A stretch of DNA of 54,006 bases from Pimelobacter simplex (GTDB lineage: Bacteria; Actinomycetota; Actinomycetes; Propionibacteriales; Nocardioidaceae), in contig JADCLI010000041.1 in assembly GCA_016803235.1 (NCBI GenBank), positions 1 to 54,006 on the forward strand, given 5' to 3'. The position numbers and the translations under genes were made by a program. The notes below the pieces were generated by a model that had not been told where the DNA came from, did not search any database, and saw only the letters and a list, made by a program, of their open reading frames with translations. This document shows positions 1 to 9,076 of this stretch, piece after piece. Within the stretch, counting starts at the first letter, position 1; each line of letters opens with the position of its first letter.

Positions 1-109
1 CTGCCAGCCAACCTCAGGCCGGCCACCAAAAACCCTCACAGCGAAGCGAGCGCCAAACCAACACCGTGAGTCGGTCACGCAGCGCATCAGCCCCGCACGA
101 TCGCTGGTG

Positions 110-1156
110 TCACTTGAGCTTCGCGTTGGCCGTGACCGTGAGGTCGAGGGCGTCCTCGGCCTCGCCGCCGCCGTAGACGGTGGCCAGCTTGAGGTCGAAG
201 TCCTGCTCGATCGACAGCGCCCGCGGCGCCTTCTTGCCCGTCTCGACGTCGAAGACGACGTGGAACTCGGTGGTACAGCTGCCGCTGTTGCTCATGTCCG
301 GGCAGGCGGTGCCGGCCGGGTCGCGGATGACGTGGGCGGCCTCGGCGTCGCCGAGGCGGTAGCTGGCCTGGACGTTGTCGGAGTAGTAGACCGCGCCCGA
401 CTTGAGGTCGTCGGAGACCTCGGTCCAGCGGCCCAGGGTGGTCCGCACGGTCACCACCCGCCAGGTGTGGCCGTCGGCGGCCCAGGCGTCGCCGGCGTAC
501 GGCAGGTCGACGGGTCGGGTCACGGTGCAGGCGAAGTCCGGGGGACGCAGGGTCGTGCGGCCGAAGGCGACGTCCGGTGCGCACGGGAACCGCTTGGTGC
601 GCGGCTTGGTGATGTCGGAGAGGGGAGCAGCCCGGCCCTCGTCGACCTCGCCGCTGGACAGGTCGACCGTCTGGACGACGCCGTCGAAGCCGACCTCGAG
701 CGTCGGGTCCGCGCCGCTGCCGGAGACCAGCACGTAGAACGACTCCGAGCCCGTGCCGGACCGCTCCGGTGCCGGGATGCGGTACGCCGCCCCGTCGACC
801 ACGAGGTCGACCACGGGGCTGGCGTCGGTGGCGAGGTAGCCGGCGAGCGCGCCGTAGGTGGCGGCGTCGTACTGCCAGGTGATCGGCACGAACGCGTGGC
901 CCTCGGGCGCCTCGACCTCGGCGACCTCGCGGGTGTCCTCCGCCGAGATCTCCGTGACCGGCGTGCCTGCGGTGACCTCGAGCCGACCGATCGGCAGCGC
1001 CACCACGGACTCGACGCCCTGGCCGGCGAACTGGGCGTCCTGCGCGGCCGGCACCACGTCGCCGGCGTCGATCCCGCTGTCGCTCCCGCAGGCGGCGAGG
1101 GCGGGAGCGAGCAGGAGCAGGCCGAGCGCGGTCGTGGAGGCGCGACGAGGGAGCAT
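110..1156 (-). CDS. Putative secreted lipoprotein
   Basis: The 348-residue product begins with a short positive stretch, a hydrophobic run (LGLLLLAPALA) and a lipobox LAAC, so it should be exported and lipid-anchored with Cys at about residue 22. The rest is a soluble extracellular domain with several cysteines (for example CAPD, FACT, TACPD and SCTTEF) that could form disulphides. No family is recognised and no enzymatic motif stands out. The start at 1156 places the signal peptide at the very N-terminus. An in-frame ATG three codons upstream (1165) is possible. The gene lies 23 bp downstream of the MFS exporter stop on the same strand, so the two may be cotranscribed. The lipoprotein call is well supported; the function is unknown. 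Confidence 0.85.
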   Translation of the reverse strand: MLPRRASTTALGLLLLAPALAACGSDSGIDAGDVVPAAQDAQFAGQGVESVVALPIGRLEVTAGTPVTEISAEDTREVAEVEAPEGHAFVPITWQYDAATYGALAGYLATDASPVVDLVVDGAAYRIPAPERSGTGSESFYVLVSGSGADPTLEVGFDGVVQTVDLSSGEVDEGRAAPLSDITKPRTKRFPCAPDVAFGRTTLRPPDFACTVTRPVDLPYAGDAWAADGHTWRVVTVRTTLGRWTEVSDDLKSGAVYYSDNVQASYRLGDAEAAHVIRDPAGTACPDMSNSGSCTTEFHVVFDVETGKKAPRALSIEQDFDLKLATVYGGGEAEDALDLTVTANAKLK

Positions 1157-1179
1157 GGGCCCCATTGTGGTGGGCGGGG

Positions 1180-2448
1180 TCACGCCACGTGTGCAGGACT
1201 CCGATCTCGAGTGGTGAGGGGTGTCCATTCCGCCGGCCGGGGAACCGCGCGGACCGAGCGGGCCAGGGTGGGTACGAGCGCGACGGCGCCGGTCAGCGCG
1301 GCCAGCGCGAGCACGGCGTCGCGGCCGCCGAGGAGCGCGAGCAGGGCGCCGGCCAGCGCGGGCGCGACGGGAATGGTCAGCATCGACACCGCCTGCATCG
1401 TCGCCTGCACGCGCCCGACCAGCTCCGGCGGCGTGATCGCCAGCCGGTAGGACCCGAGGGCCGCGTTGCCGGCCGGGTTGAGGAACATGCCCACCGTCGA
1501 GGCCACGGCGAGTGACCCCGGGTGGTTCCACAGCGCGAGGGGGACGGCGAGCGGCACGAAGCTCCAGGCCACGACGACCACGAGACGCCCCGTCGGGAAC
1601 CGGTCGATGAGGACCGGGGCGGCCAACGCGCCCAGGATGCCGACGGCGCCGACCGCGGTCTCCGCCAGGCCGATCTGCCAGGCCGGGAAGCCGGCCTCGA
1701 CGAGGCGCAGCAACGCGACGAAGAAGAGCGCGTTGACGGCCAGGTTGGCCGCCGGCGACCAGCACAGCACGATCCGCAGGAACGGGTGTGCCCACAGGAA
1801 CCGCAGGCCCTCCGCGAGGTCGCGCCGCGGCCGGCCCGGCCCGGTCGTCGGGTCGCGGGGCTCGGGGGACAGGTCGGTGCGCACCCGGCCGAGCAGCCCC
1901 CAGCCGAGCGCGTAGGTGACGGCGTCGGCGGCGAACGGCGCCCACCGCGCGACGCCGTACAGCGCGCCGCCGAGCGGCCCGCCGAGCAGGCTGGCGACGT
2001 GCTGGCGGGCCTGCTGCTGGCTGAGCGCGGTCGGCAGCTCGTCGCGCTCGACCACCCGGCGGACCGCCGAGCTCTCGGCCGGCACGAACAGCCCGGCGAC
2101 CAGCCCGCTGGCGACCGCGACCACCAGCAGGTGGGGCAGGGTGAGACGGCCGGCGACCCCGGCCGCGACCAGCGAGCCGTGCAGGAGGACTCCGGTGCCG
2201 AGGGACAGGCGCATCAGCCGCAGCCGGTGGTGCCGGTCGGCGAGCACGCCGGCCGGGAGCAGCATCGCGACCATCCCGAGCAGGTACGCCGCCTCCGCGG
2301 CCGCCGCCCACAGCACCGATCCGCTCAGCGCGAAGGCGACCAGCGGCAGCGCGAAGGTCGTGACCCGGGTGCCGAGCTCGGAGACGGTCGCCCCGACCCA
2401 CAGCGCGGTGAAGTCGCGGTTGCGCGCCAGCGACCGGTAGGACGACAT
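1180..2448 (-). CDS. MFS transporter (EntS-like drug/siderophore exporter family)
   Basis: The 422-residue protein has about twelve hydrophobic segments. It starts MSSYRSLARNRDF, typical of MFS efflux pumps of the EntS/MFS_3 type (short N-terminal helix, then ALWVGATVSELG), with an Arg-rich loop after the third segment (LADRHHRLRLMR) that matches the MFS loop motif. The start at 2448 is preferred over an in-frame upstream codon because the upstream frame would run through the palindromic operator at 2463-2484. The gene is divergent from an ArsR-type regulator, which suggests that the regulator represses this pump. The substrate cannot be inferred from sequence. Confidence 0.87.
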   Translation of the reverse strand: MSSYRSLARNRDFTALWVGATVSELGTRVTTFALPLVAFALSGSVLWAAAAEAAYLLGMVAMLLPAGVLADRHHRLRLMRLSLGTGVLLHGSLVAAGVAGRLTLPHLLVVAVASGLVAGLFVPAESSAVRRVVERDELPTALSQQQARQHVASLLGGPLGGALYGVARWAPFAADAVTYALGWGLLGRVRTDLSPEPRDPTTGPGRPRRDLAEGLRFLWAHPFLRIVLCWSPAANLAVNALFFVALLRLVEAGFPAWQIGLAETAVGAVGILGALAAPVLIDRFPTGRLVVVVAWSFVPLAVPLALWNHPGSLAVASTVGMFLNPAGNAALGSYRLAITPPELVGRVQATMQAVSMLTIPVAPALAGALLALLGGRDAVLALAALTGAVALVPTLARSVRAVPRPAEWTPLTTRDRSPAHVA

Positions 2449-2462
2449 GTCCGCACCATATG

Positions 2463-2484
2463 TTGCGCAATAAGTATTGCGCAA
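2463..2484. promoter_or_regulatory. Perfect inverted repeat, probable ArsR-type operator
   Basis: The arms are TTGCGCAATA and its exact reverse complement TATTGCGCAA around a central AG. The site lies between the divergent MFS transporter (start 2448) and the ArsR-type regulator (start 2516). It is AT-richer than its surroundings and is the obvious operator for the regulator. Assignment to that regulator is inference from position. Confidence 0.75.
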
Positions 2485-2515
2485 CGAGTCCTGCGGATGT
2501 CGCTAGGCTGACGCC

Positions 2516-3076
2516 ATGGTGATGTACGACGACCCGCGGATCCTCCGCGCGATCGCGCACCCCACCCGCAACCGGGTGCTCCACGAGCTCTCCGCGGCCG
2601 GCTCGCTGCGTGCCGCCGACATCGCCCGGCTGCTCGACATCCCCGCCAACCAGGCCAGCTTCCACCTGCGCCAGCTGGCGAAGTACGGCCTCGTGGAGGA
2701 GGACCCGGACGCCGCCCGCGACCGCCGGGACCGGGTCTGGCGGCTGGTGGACCCCGACGGCATCCGGTTCCGCCCGGCCGACATGCTCGCCCAGCCCGGC
2801 GGCCGCGCGGCGTACGCCGTCTTCCGGCGCAACACCGTCGCCCACGGTCAGCACCTCGTCGAGCGCGCACTTGCTCTCGACGACACCGAGAACGCCGGCC
2901 GCAGTGTCGCGGAGTGGTCGCTGCTGCTCGACGTCGACGAGGCCCGGGCGCTGATGGAGGAGCTCGCGGCGGTCGTCGAACGCCACCGCGACGCGGGCCG
3001 CGCCCATGGTCCGGGGGAGGGCCGCGAGACCTACTCGGTGTTCCAGCTCATCCAGCCCTACCCGGAGGACGACTGA
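2516..3076 (+). CDS. ArsR-family winged-helix transcriptional regulator
   Basis: The 186-residue protein has an N-terminal winged helix (about residues 8-75). The sequence AHPTRNRVLHELSAAGSLRA is followed by a recognition region (ADIARLLDIPANQASFHLRQLAKYGLVEE) typical of helix_turn_helix/ArsR regulators. The C-terminal half (about residues 80-186) is an alpha-helical domain of the type seen in ArsR regulators that control drug exporters; no cysteine metal site is visible. It is divergent from the MFS exporter with a perfect palindrome between them. Regulation of the pump and of itself is inferred from position. The start could also be the second Met, two codons downstream. Confidence 0.85.
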   Translation: MVMYDDPRILRAIAHPTRNRVLHELSAAGSLRAADIARLLDIPANQASFHLRQLAKYGLVEEDPDAARDRRDRVWRLVDPDGIRFRPADMLAQPGGRAAYAVFRRNTVAHGQHLVERALALDDTENAGRSVAEWSLLLDVDEARALMEELAAVVERHRDAGRAHGPGEGRETYSVFQLIQPYPEDD

Positions 3077-3077
3077 C

Positions 3078-3437
3078 GTGCCTGCCAGGCTCAAGCCCGC
3101 CCCGGCCGCGGACGTCGCCGCCGCCCTGGCCCGCCTCGACGCCGGCACCGCCGAGCGCGCCGACCTGCGGCTGCTGACCAAGCACTACCTCGCGCTGCTG
3201 GAGACCCTCGCCCCCGGCCGCTCGGTCGAGGTCCGGGTGCCGCCGTACGCCGCCGTGCAGGTCATCGAGGGGGTCCGGCACACCCGCGGCACCCCGCCCG
3301 CGGTCGTCGAGACCGACGCCGCCACCTGGATCGCGCTGGCCACCGGCCGGCTCGCGTGGACCGACGCGGTCGAGCAGGCCCGGGTGCAGGCCAGCGGCGA
3401 GCGCACCGACCTGACGCCGTACCTGCCGCTCCCCTAG
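3078..3437 (+). CDS. Sterol carrier family protein (SCP_3-like)
   Basis: This 119-residue soluble protein matches the small actinobacterial sterol-carrier-like family (bacterial SCP orthologue). The visible features are LLTKHYLALLETLAPGRSVEVRVPPYAAVQ and a C-terminal ATWIALATGRLAWTDAVEQARVQASGERTDL segment. The start is the GTG at 3078, just after the stop of the preceding regulator. In related actinobacteria this gene is usually found near purF, and here purF is about 3 kb downstream. Its role is unknown; the fold is expected to bind a lipid-like ligand. Confidence 0.8.
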   Translation: MPARLKPAPAADVAAALARLDAGTAERADLRLLTKHYLALLETLAPGRSVEVRVPPYAAVQVIEGVRHTRGTPPAVVETDAATWIALATGRLAWTDAVEQARVQASGERTDLTPYLPLP

Positions 3438-3447
3438 ATTGGCGGCC

Positions 3448-4800
3448 ATGACCGGACCTGTCTCCACCACCGACCTGCGTACGCGCCTCGCCGAGATCCT
3501 CCCGGGTGTCCGATCGGACCTCGAGGCCCTCGTCCGCATCCAGTCCGTCAGTGCCGACCCCGCCCGCCTCGACCAGGTCGAGGTGAGCGCCCAGGCGACG
3601 GCTGACCTGTTCGCGGCGGAGGGCGTCGACGTGCAGATCGTGCGCGCGTACGACGGAGCCCCGCCCGCGGTCATCGGCGAGAAGTCGGGGCCCGAGGGTG
3701 CGCCCACGGTGCTCCTGTACGCCCACCACGACGTGCAGCCCGAGAACGACCACGCCGAGTGGGACTCCCCGCCGTGGGAGCCGACCGAGCGCGACGGCCG
3801 GCTCTACGGCCGCGGTGCCGCCGACGACAAGGCCGGCATCCTCACCCACGTCGCCGCGCTGCGGTTGCTCGGCGACGACCTGCCCGTCACCGTGCGGCTG
3901 TTCATCGAGGGCGAGGAGGAGGTCGCCAGCGCGACCCTCCCGCAGCTGCTGGAGAAGTACGTCGACGAGCTGCGCTCCGACGTCATCGTGATCGCCGACT
4001 CCGGCAACTGGGACATCGGCGTCCCCGCGCTGACCACGAGCCTGCGCGGCCTGGTCCGGGTCAACGTGGAGGTCCGCACCCTGAGCCACGCGGTCCACCA
4101 GGGCATGTGGGGCGGCCTGGTCCCCGACGCCCTCATCACGCTCTCGCGCCTGATCGCGAGCCTGCACGACGACGACGGCAACATCGCCGTCGCCGGCCTG
4201 CACTCCGGTCCCGCCGCCGACGTCGACTACCCGGAGGAGCGGCTGCGCGCCGAGTCCGGCGTCGCCGAGGGCGTCGAGTGGATCGGCTCCGGCCCGGCCG
4301 TCGAGCGGCTGTGGACCCAGCCCGCGCTGTCGGTCATCGGCCTGGACGCACCGAAGGTCGACGGCTCCTCCAACACCCTCATCCCCTCGGCCCGCGCCCG
4401 CCTCGCGCTGCGCACCGCGCCCGGCGAGACCTCCGAGAACGCGCTCGCCTGCCTGCGCGCCCATCTCGAGAAGCACGTCCCTTGGGGCGCCCAGCTCGCG
4501 ATCGAGGTCGTCGACACCGGCGAGCCGATCGCGCTCGAGGTCACCGGACCGGCGTACGACGCCGCGCGGGCCGCGTTCACCGAGGCCTGGGACGGCACCG
4601 CACCGGTCGACATGGGGGTCGGCGGCTCGATCCCGTTCATCGCGGAGTTCCTCGAGTCCTTCCCCCAGGCCTCCGTCCTGGTGACCGGCGTCGAGGACCC
4701 CGACACCCGCGCCCACGGCCCGAACGAGGGCCTGCACCTCGCCGAGTTCGAGCGGGTCCTGCTCGCCGAGGCGTTGCTGCTGCGCAACCTCGGCGCCTGA
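3448..4800 (+). CDS. M20-family metallopeptidase (dipeptidase)
   Basis: The 450-residue product is a full-length M20 zinc peptidase. Metal-binding and catalytic motifs are visible: YAHHDVQP (first zinc His and catalytic Asp), GRGAADDKAG (bridging Asp), EGEEE (catalytic Glu and metal Glu) and the C-terminal DPDTRAHGPNEGLHL with the last His ligand. An internal dimerisation domain lies around residues 190-320. The ATG at 3448 is taken as start; a TTG three codons upstream is in frame. It is probably a cytoplasmic dipeptidase or acylamino acid hydrolase. It follows the SCP-like gene by 10 bp, so cotranscription is likely. Confidence 0.9.
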   Translation: MTGPVSTTDLRTRLAEILPGVRSDLEALVRIQSVSADPARLDQVEVSAQATADLFAAEGVDVQIVRAYDGAPPAVIGEKSGPEGAPTVLLYAHHDVQPENDHAEWDSPPWEPTERDGRLYGRGAADDKAGILTHVAALRLLGDDLPVTVRLFIEGEEEVASATLPQLLEKYVDELRSDVIVIADSGNWDIGVPALTTSLRGLVRVNVEVRTLSHAVHQGMWGGLVPDALITLSRLIASLHDDDGNIAVAGLHSGPAADVDYPEERLRAESGVAEGVEWIGSGPAVERLWTQPALSVIGLDAPKVDGSSNTLIPSARARLALRTAPGETSENALACLRAHLEKHVPWGAQLAIEVVDTGEPIALEVTGPAYDAARAAFTEAWDGTAPVDMGVGGSIPFIAEFLESFPQASVLVTGVEDPDTRAHGPNEGLHLAEFERVLLAEALLLRNLGA

Positions 4801-4807
4801 GCTCGCT

Positions 4808-4894
4808 CGCTTGTAACTAAGTGTTACGGCACGGTTGTCCACCACTCTGGCCCCATGGGTCCCAGATTGGCGCTGTAACACTTAGTTACAAGCG
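4808..4894. repeat. Long inverted repeat with 20-bp perfect arms
   Basis: Arms at 4808-4827 and 4875-4894 are exact reverse complements over 20 bases. Each arm contains the smaller dyad TAAC-N5-GTTA. The 47-bp interior is itself structured: a CCCATGGG palindrome at 4852-4859 lies inside TCTGG/CCAGA arms. It lies just after the M20 peptidase stop and before the FAD protein gene. It could be a terminator-like stem-loop, a pair of operators or a small palindromic repeat element. Confidence 0.7.
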
Positions 4895-4946
4895 GCGGGG
4901 CGTCCGCCTTCCCTGCTAAGTCAAGTGATTCGCTAGACTCACTCGC

Positions 4947-6353
4947 ATGACGGCGATGAGCAGCCCCACGGCCACTTCGACGGCCCCCCGGCCCCGCACC
5001 CGGGTGGCGGTGATCGGCGGTGGCGCCAGCGGCGTGCTCACCGCCATCAACCTGCTGGTCCGCTCCGACGACCCCGGCCTCGAGGTCGTCGTCCACGAGG
5101 CCAGCGGGATCGTCGGCCGGGGCGTCGCCTACGGCACCAACGACCAGCGGCACCTGCTCAACGTCCGGGCACGGCACATGAGCGCCTTCCCGGACGCGCC
5201 CTCCGACCTGCTCGACTGGGCCCTGCGCACCGGGCGCAGCAGCGACCCGCAGGGCTTCCTGCCGCGCGCCGACTACGCGACCTACCTCCAGGACCGGCTC
5301 GCCGACGTCGCCGACGACCGGCTCCGGATCCGGGCGGGCCGGGTGCTCGACGTCGTCCCCAGCGGCACCGGCTTCGAGGTCGTCACCGAGCGCTCCTCCT
5401 CCAGTGCCGACGCGGTCGTGCTCTGCCACGGGAACCAGCCGCCCCGTCCGCTCGCCACGGCGGACGGGGCGGCTCTCCCCGACGCGCCATGGCACGTGGC
5501 CAACCCGTGGGCGCTGGGGCGGCTGCGCGCCCTCCCGGCCGACGCCCGGGTGCTCGTCGTCGGCACCGGACTGACCGGCATCGACACCACCATCACCCTG
5601 CTCGAGGACGGGCCCGAGCGCCACGTCACGCTCGTGAGCCGCCACGGCCTGCTCCCCAAGCCCCACGTCGGCCAGGCCCACACCGCCTGGGTCACCAAGG
5701 TCCCCGACGACGCCGCCACCGCCGACGACATCGCCGCCGCGATCGCCGACGAGTGCCGGGCCGCGGCCGAGCGCGGCGTGGGCTGGCGCGCGGTCGTCGA
5801 CGGCCTGCGCCCGCTCACCCAGGAGCTGTGGCGCCGGCTCCCGGTCGTCGAGCGCCGCCGCTTCCTCGACGTGCACGCCCGCGGCTGGGAGGTCCGCCGG
5901 CACCGGATGGCGCCGGAGGTCGCGCTGCGCCTCCAGTCCTACCGGTACGACGACCGGCTGGCCGTCCACGCCGGCAGCCTGCACGCGGTCGAGGACCTCG
6001 GCCAGCGCTGCCGGGTCACCACCGCCCCCGGCCGGGCGCCGGTCGACGTCGACGCGATCGTCAACTGCACGGGGCCGCTCGCCGACGTACGCCGCAGCAC
6101 CGATCCGCTCCTACGCGCCCTCGTCGCCCGCGGCACCGTCGCCCCCGACCCGCTCGCGCTCGGCATCGACGCGACCGTCGACGGAGCCGTCGTCGGGGCC
6201 GACGGACGCGTCGTCGACGGACTGTTCGTGGTCGGTCCGCCGCGCAAGGGCACGCTGTGGGAGTCGACCGCGATCCCGGAGATCCGGGGGCAGGCCGCGC
6301 AGGTCGCTCGCGCCGTGGTCGAGTGCACGTCTCGCGCGATCGTCGCGAACTGA
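4947..6353 (+). CDS. FAD/NAD(P)-binding protein (NAD_binding_9 type)
   Basis: The 468-residue product has an N-terminal FAD-binding Rossmann motif, VAVIGGGASGVLTAINLL, around residue 24. A second nucleotide motif, VLVVGTGLTGIDTTITLL, lies near residue 205. The segment GRGVAYGTNDQRHLLNVRARHMSAFPD is typical of the FAD-NAD(P)-binding family related to E. coli YdhS. The family is poorly characterised and the substrate is unknown. The start could be the ATG at 4947 or three codons later. It is preceded by a 20-bp-arm inverted repeat and followed 34 bp later by purF, but it is not known to act in purine synthesis. Confidence 0.8.
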   Translation: MTAMSSPTATSTAPRPRTRVAVIGGGASGVLTAINLLVRSDDPGLEVVVHEASGIVGRGVAYGTNDQRHLLNVRARHMSAFPDAPSDLLDWALRTGRSSDPQGFLPRADYATYLQDRLADVADDRLRIRAGRVLDVVPSGTGFEVVTERSSSSADAVVLCHGNQPPRPLATADGAALPDAPWHVANPWALGRLRALPADARVLVVGTGLTGIDTTITLLEDGPERHVTLVSRHGLLPKPHVGQAHTAWVTKVPDDAATADDIAAAIADECRAAAERGVGWRAVVDGLRPLTQELWRRLPVVERRRFLDVHARGWEVRRHRMAPEVALRLQSYRYDDRLAVHAGSLHAVEDLGQRCRVTTAPGRAPVDVDAIVNCTGPLADVRRSTDPLLRALVARGTVAPDPLALGIDATVDGAVVGADGRVVDGLFVVGPPRKGTLWESTAIPEIRGQAAQVARAVVECTSRAIVAN

Positions 6354-6387
6354 ACGATCCGCGCCCCGGCCGGTAGGCTTGGGCAAC

Positions 6388-7848
6388 GTGTGCGGAGTCT
6401 TCGGTGTATGGGCCCCGGGTGAGGACGTCGCGAAGCTGACGTACTTCGGCCTCTACTCGCTGCAGCACCGCGGACAGGAGTCCGCGGGCATCTCGGTCAG
6501 CAACGGTCGTCAGATCCTCGTCTACAAGGACATGGGCCTGGTGTCCCAGGTCTTCGACGAGAACACCCTCGAGTCGTTCGCGGGCCACCTCGCGGTCGGG
6601 CACTGCCGCTACTCGACCACGGGCGCGAGCACCTGGCAGAACGCGCAGCCGACCTTCCGGCCCACCGAGGACGGCTCGATCGCGCTCGGCCACAACGGCA
6701 ACCTGATCAACACCGCGCACCTCGCGGAGATGGTCAAGGAGCTGCCGAGCGACGACGGCGAGCTCGACATCCACGCGCGCAACCTCGAGTCGTCCACCAA
6801 CGACACCAGCCTGGTCACCGCGCTCCTCGCGCATCACCCCGACCAGTCGTTGGAGTCCCGCGCGCTGGAGCTGCTGCCGCAGGTCCAGGGCGCCTTCTCG
6901 TTCGTGTTCATGAACGAGAACACCCTGTACGCCGCCCGCGACCCCGAGGGCATCCGGCCGCTCGTGCTCGGCCGGCTCGAGCGGGGCTGGGTCGTCGCGA
7001 GCGAGGACGCCGCCCTGGCCACCATCGGCGCGAGCGTCGTGCGCGAGGTCGAGCCGGGCGAGCTCATCGTCATCGACGAGGACGGTCTGCGCTCCCACAA
7101 GTTCGCCGAGCCGCGGCGCAAGGGCTGCGTGTTCGAGTACGTCTACCTCGCCCGCCCCGACGCCACCATCGCCAACCGCAGCGTCCACGAGGCGCGGGTC
7201 GAGATGGGCCGCCAGCTGGCCCGCGAGTTCCCGGTCGAGGCCGACCTGGTCATCCCGGTCCCCGAGTCCGGCACCCCGGCCGCCTCCGGCTACGCGCTCG
7301 AGAGCGGCATCCCGTTCGGACAGGGCTTCGTGAAGAACGCCTACGTGGGCCGCACCTTCATCCAGCCGTCGCAGACCCTGCGCCAGCTCGGCATCCGGCT
7401 CAAGCTCAACGCGCTCGAGCACATGATCCGCGGCAAGCGGATCGTCGTCGTCGACGACTCGATCGTGCGCGGCAACACCCAGCGCGCCCAGGTGCGGATG
7501 CTCCGCGAGGCCGGCGCGACCGAGGTCCACGTCCGGATCTCCTCGCCGCCGGTGAAGTGGCCGTGCTTCTACGGCATCGACTTCGCGACCCGCGCCGAGC
7601 TGATCGCCAACGGCCTCGACGTCGACGAGATCGCCGCCAGCGTCGGCGCCGACAGCCTCGGCTACATCTCGCTCGAGGGCATGGTCCAGGCGACCGGCCA
7701 GCCGCAGAGCACCCTGTGCACCGCCTGCTTCACCGGCGAGTACCCGATCGAGCTCCCCGACGAGAGCCTGCTCGGCAAGCACCTCCTCGAGGCCACGCTC
7801 AAGCCGAGCACCCACGGCGAGGCCCTGCCCGTCTTCAACAACCCCTGA
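6388..7848 (+). CDS. purF: Amidophosphoribosyltransferase
   Basis: This enzyme makes 5-phosphoribosylamine from PRPP and glutamine, the first committed step of purine synthesis. The GTG at 6388 is directly followed by the Cys codon of CGVFGVW, so the catalytic Cys2 needs only Met removal and there is no propeptide. The glutaminase domain shows YGLYSLQHRGQESAG; the PRPP loop is VVVDDSIVRGNT. Four cysteines in GCVFEY, PCFYG and CTACF match the 4Fe-4S ligands of the Bacillus-type enzyme. The product has 486 residues. It lies 12 bp before purM. Confidence 0.97.
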   Translation: MCGVFGVWAPGEDVAKLTYFGLYSLQHRGQESAGISVSNGRQILVYKDMGLVSQVFDENTLESFAGHLAVGHCRYSTTGASTWQNAQPTFRPTEDGSIALGHNGNLINTAHLAEMVKELPSDDGELDIHARNLESSTNDTSLVTALLAHHPDQSLESRALELLPQVQGAFSFVFMNENTLYAARDPEGIRPLVLGRLERGWVVASEDAALATIGASVVREVEPGELIVIDEDGLRSHKFAEPRRKGCVFEYVYLARPDATIANRSVHEARVEMGRQLAREFPVEADLVIPVPESGTPAASGYALESGIPFGQGFVKNAYVGRTFIQPSQTLRQLGIRLKLNALEHMIRGKRIVVVDDSIVRGNTQRAQVRMLREAGATEVHVRISSPPVKWPCFYGIDFATRAELIANGLDVDEIAASVGADSLGYISLEGMVQATGQPQSTLCTACFTGEYPIELPDESLLGKHLLEATLKPSTHGEALPVFNNP

Positions 7849-7860
7849 TCGAGGAGAACC

Positions 7861-8922
7861 GTGGCTGAGAACGCCTACGCCCGTGCCGGTGTCGACATCG
7901 AGGCCGCGGACCGAGCCGTCGACCTGATGAAGGAGTGGGTCGAGAAGGCCCGCCGTCCCGAGATGCTGGGCGGCCTCGGCGGCTTCGCCGGCCTCTTCGA
8001 CGCGAGCGCGCTGACGTCGTACAAGCGCCCGCTGCTGGCCACCTCCACCGACGGCGTCGGCACCAAGGTCGCCGTCGCGCAGATGGTCGACAAGCACGAC
8101 ACCATCGGCTTCGACCTGGTCGGCATGGTCGTCGACGACCTCGTCGTGTGCGGCGCCGAGCCGCTGTTCATGACCGACTACATCGCCACCGGCAAGGTCG
8201 TCCCCGAGCGGATCGCGGCGATCGTCAAGGGCATCGCCGAGGCGTGCGTCGAGGCCGGCTGCGCGCTGGTCGGCGGCGAGACCGCGGAGCACCCCGGACT
8301 GCTCGCCCCCGACGAGTACGACGTCGCCGGCGCCACCACCGGTGTCGTCGAGGCCGACGCCCTGCTCGGCGCCTCGCTGGTCCGCGAGGGAGACGTCGTC
8401 GTGGCGATGGCTGCCAGCGGCCTGCACTCCAACGGCTACTCCCTGGCCCGCCACGTGTTCTTCACACAGGCCGGCTGGACCGTCGACCGCCACGTCGAGG
8501 AGTTCGGCCGCACCCTGGGCGAGGAGCTCCTCGAGCCGACCCGGATCTACACCAAGCCGGCCCTCGCCATCGCCCGGGAGACCGAGACCCACGCGATGGC
8601 CCACATCACCGGTGGCGGTCTCGCCAACAACCTCGCGCGGGTCATGCCGCCCGAGCTCAAGGCGACCCTCGACCGCGGCACCTGGACCCCCGCGCCGGTC
8701 TTCGACGTCGTCCGCACGCTCGGCGAGGTCGCCCAGCCCGACCTCGAGGCCACCTTGAACTGTGGCGTCGGCATGGTCGCCCTCGTCGCCCCCGACGCCG
8801 TCGACGCCGCCCTGGCCCGCCTCTCGGACCTCGGGATCGACAGCTGGGTCGCCGGCGAGGTGTCGGTCGACCCGGCCCAGCAGGGCACCGTCGAGCTGGT
8901 CGGCCAGCACCCCGGTTGGTGA
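7861..8922 (+). CDS. purM: Phosphoribosylformylglycinamidine cyclo-ligase
   Basis: AIR synthetase, 353 residues, catalyses ATP-dependent ring closure of FGAM to aminoimidazole ribotide in purine synthesis. Characteristic segments are the N-terminal YARAGVDIEAAD, STDGVGTK, the GFDLVGMVVDDLVVCGAEPLF signature, GGETAEHPG and HITGGGLANNLARVMP. The start is a GTG preceded by a GAGGAG ribosome-binding site. It sits immediately after purF, so the two form an operon. The length is normal for the family. Confidence 0.97.
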   Translation: MAENAYARAGVDIEAADRAVDLMKEWVEKARRPEMLGGLGGFAGLFDASALTSYKRPLLATSTDGVGTKVAVAQMVDKHDTIGFDLVGMVVDDLVVCGAEPLFMTDYIATGKVVPERIAAIVKGIAEACVEAGCALVGGETAEHPGLLAPDEYDVAGATTGVVEADALLGASLVREGDVVVAMAASGLHSNGYSLARHVFFTQAGWTVDRHVEEFGRTLGEELLEPTRIYTKPALAIARETETHAMAHITGGGLANNLARVMPPELKATLDRGTWTPAPVFDVVRTLGEVAQPDLEATLNCGVGMVALVAPDAVDAALARLSDLGIDSWVAGEVSVDPAQQGTVELVGQHPGW

Positions 8923-9076
8923 CCTGCGCCTCATCCGCGCTCGCCACGCGCGCGGAAGAGCGTCCCGGCGTGCGGGAACAGCCACCGGCCATGTACCGTT
9001 GGACCCACGAGACTACGTATTCAGCAGTCCGGGGCCCGGAGGGCTACCGGCCAAGTGTGCGAGGGGGCTGGACCCT

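Noticed and set aside
6379..6387. TTG start for purF nine bases upstream
   Set aside because: The GTG at 6388 puts the catalytic Cys at position 2, as the mechanism needs a free N-terminal Cys. The upstream start would add Met-Gly-Asn-Val before it.
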